Below are positions 62,874 to 64,000 of a DNA stretch of 64,000 bases, piece by piece (the first letter of the stretch is position 1; every line of letters starts with the position of its first letter). Where the stretch lies: the NCBI GenBank assembly GCA_036351435.1, contig JAZBPA010000065.1, positions 1-64,000 on the forward strand, in the 5' to 3' direction. The translations under genes were made by a program, and so were the position numbers. The notes under the pieces are model-generated. The model did no database searches, had not been told where the DNA came from, and was given only the letters and a program-made list of their open reading frames with translations. Source of the DNA: JAAUQA01 sp036351435 (GTDB lineage: Bacteria; Pseudomonadota; Gammaproteobacteria; Competibacterales; Competibacteraceae).

Positions 62874-63704
62874 ATGAACACTCTGCATGCTGCCTTTATT
62901 GGCGGCGGGAACATGGCCCGTAGTTTGATCGGCGGTTTGCTCGCCGATGGTTGCGATCCTGACACACTGTGGGTCGCCGATCCCAGTGAGCCACAGCGAG
63001 AACTGCTGCGCAGCCACTTCAAGGTGCATGTCACCGCTGACACTGGTGAAGCCGCAAGCCAAGCCTCAGTTGTGGTACTAGCTGTCAAACCTCAGACTGT
63101 TCAGGCGGTGGCAGCGCCGCTCGCACCTATAGTACGCAACACCAATCCTTTGGTACTGTCGATTGCTGCCGGCGTGCGCCTAGCAGACATACGTCGTTGG
63201 CTAGGTGGGCATGACGCGCTGGTGCGAGCTATGCCCAATACACCAGCGCTGGTGCGCAGCGGAGCCAGCGCACTCTATGCCAGTGCCGCCACCTCGACCG
63301 AACAACGACAATTAGCCGAATCCATTCTGCGCGCTGTGGGACTGACCGTTTGGGTAGACCAGGAAACCCTGCTGGATAGTGTCACAGCCCTATCCGGTAG
63401 CGGGCCGGCCTATTTCTTTATGGTCATGGAGTCCTTGGAGAAAGCCGGTATCAGCTTGGGCTTGACCCCGACTCAAGCCCGATTATTAACCCTGCAAACT
63501 GCGTTCGGGGCGACAAAAATGGCTTTAGAAAGCGCTGAAGACGTTGCCACCCTGCGAGCTCGGGTCACGTCGCCGGGCGGAACAACGGAACGCGCCATCG
63601 CTGTGCTACAAGCTGGAGAACTGGACACGTTATTTGATAAAGCGCTGCAGGCTGCTCATGAACGTGCCCGAGAACTGGGTGATTGGCTGGGGGGGTCCGC
63701 ATGA
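62874..63704 (+). CDS. proC: Pyrroline-5-carboxylate reductase ProC
   Basis: A 276-residue protein. NAD(P)-binding motif FIGGGNMARSLIGGLLADG, followed by VVLAVKPQTVQAV, AMPNTPALVRSGASALYAS and the C-terminal LSGSGPAYFFMVMESLEKAG. It reduces pyrroline-5-carboxylate to proline in the last step of proline synthesis. The stop overlaps yggT by four bases (ATGA), so the two are coupled. Confidence 0.97.
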   Translation: MNTLHAAFIGGGNMARSLIGGLLADGCDPDTLWVADPSEPQRELLRSHFKVHVTADTGEAASQASVVVLAVKPQTVQAVAAPLAPIVRNTNPLVLSIAAGVRLADIRRWLGGHDALVRAMPNTPALVRSGASALYASAATSTEQRQLAESILRAVGLTVWVDQETLLDSVTALSGSGPAYFFMVMESLEKAGISLGLTPTQARLLTLQTAFGATKMALESAEDVATLRARVTSPGGTTERAIAVLQAGELDTLFDKALQAAHERARELGDWLGGSA

Positions 63705-64000
63705 CCGCCGCATTATTTTTAATTCAAACCCTCTTTGGGTTTTACATCCTGGCGGTTCTTTTGCGGTTCTTATTACAGTGGGTACGCGCTGATTTCTATA
63801 ATCCCTTAGTGCAATTCTTAGTCAAATTGACCAATCCACCACTGATTCCGCTACGTCGTATTATTCCCGGTTTTATGGGACTGGATATAGCCGCCGTGGT
63901 GTTGATGATCGGACTAAAGATTGCTGAACTGCTGCTCGTGCTGAGTGTGCTTGGCCAAAACCTGGACTTCGTCAATCTAATTCTGCTGGCGATCATTGAG
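63701..64000 (+). CDS. yggT: YggT family membrane protein (3' end beyond window)
   Basis: The ATG at 63701 overlaps the proC stop. The first 100 residues are present and the gene continues past the window edge. Two hydrophobic units are seen, LFLIQTLFGFYILAVLLRFL and, after PLIPLRRIIPGFMGLDIA, VLMIGLKIAELLLVLSV, the normal YggT layout with the NPLVQFLVKLTNPPL loop. YggT proteins are inner-membrane proteins of uncertain role, linked to osmotic stress or membrane placement. The order yggS-proC-yggT is widely conserved. Confidence 0.9.
   Translation, partial: MTAALFLIQTLFGFYILAVLLRFLLQWVRADFYNPLVQFLVKLTNPPLIPLRRIIPGFMGLDIAAVVLMIGLKIAELLLVLSVLGQNLDFVNLILLAIIE

Noticed and set aside
1..64000. CRISPR array or insertion sequence
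   Set aside because: No regularly spaced repeats and no transposase-like proteins were seen on either strand. The only repeats are the short ones listed.

Overview
This 64-kb window is chromosomal DNA of a gammaproteobacterium. The strongest evidence is the conserved run at the right end, a Pseudomonas-like block: chpC, chpA, pilJ, pilI, pilG, gshB, tonB, yqgE, ruvX, pilT, yggS, proC, yggT. The divergent suhB/trmJ pair, the prkA-yeaH-spoVR operon, gltBD, cysB and two outer-membrane lipid A deacylase homologues agree with this. A glgC-glycogen synthase pair and PdxST would fit a glycogen-storing lineage such as the Competibacter group, but that assignment is an inference and was not tested by any search.

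Layout. 1-1.2 kb: ferritin-like protein, HemP (a 59-residue gene) and a small companion gene. 1.2-2.8 kb: a divergent pair of unknown genes, one with an HEALH zinc-protease-like motif. 2.9-4.8 kb: thiM and a TRAP solute-binding protein without its permease. 4.9-6.6 kb: a hipBA-type toxin-antitoxin module with a clear promoter. 6.6-11.6 kb: cell-envelope region with a single-pass membrane protein, a HAD phosphatase, a DUF2142 membrane protein carrying two C-terminal repeats, GtrA and a UbiA-type phosphoribosyl/prenyltransferase. 11.7-16.1 kb: M20 peptidase, exported MsrA coupled to a tyrosine recombinase, and LpxR. 16.3-22.4 kb: gltB and gltD. 22.9-25.8 kb: lpxA-gnnA-gnnB. 25.8-28.1 kb: pdxST and a HAD hydrolase on the minus strand. 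28.4-30.9 kb: glgC and a GT4 glycogen synthase. 31-37.5 kb: pagL, cysB, a Tus-family protein and a 1350-residue membrane protein coupled to it. 37.5-43.3 kb: hydrolase-OsmC fusion, MATE transporter, AIM24 protein, suhB, trmJ. 43.5-48.2 kb: prkA-yeaH-spoVR behind a sigma-54-type promoter. 48.2-57.2 kb: twitching-motility chemosensory operon on the minus strand. 57.5-64 kb: gshB to yggT.

How the genes combine. The lipid A genes point to a modified outer membrane. LpxA with GnnA and GnnB predicts lipid A whose 3-linked acyl chains are amides, while the nearby LpxR and PagL homologues belong to families that cut ester-linked chains at those positions. That apparent mismatch is one of the more interesting features here. 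The most unexpected gene is a homologue of the replication-fork arrest protein Tus, whose stop codon overlaps the start of a very large inner-membrane protein of unknown function. PilG, PilI, PilJ, ChpA and ChpC form a complete signalling chain to type IV pili, and PilT is the retraction motor, but pilH, pilK, chpB and pilU are absent from their usual places.

No rRNA, tRNA, CRISPR array or insertion sequence was seen. All functional statements rest on motif recognition by eye. No alignment or database search was run.
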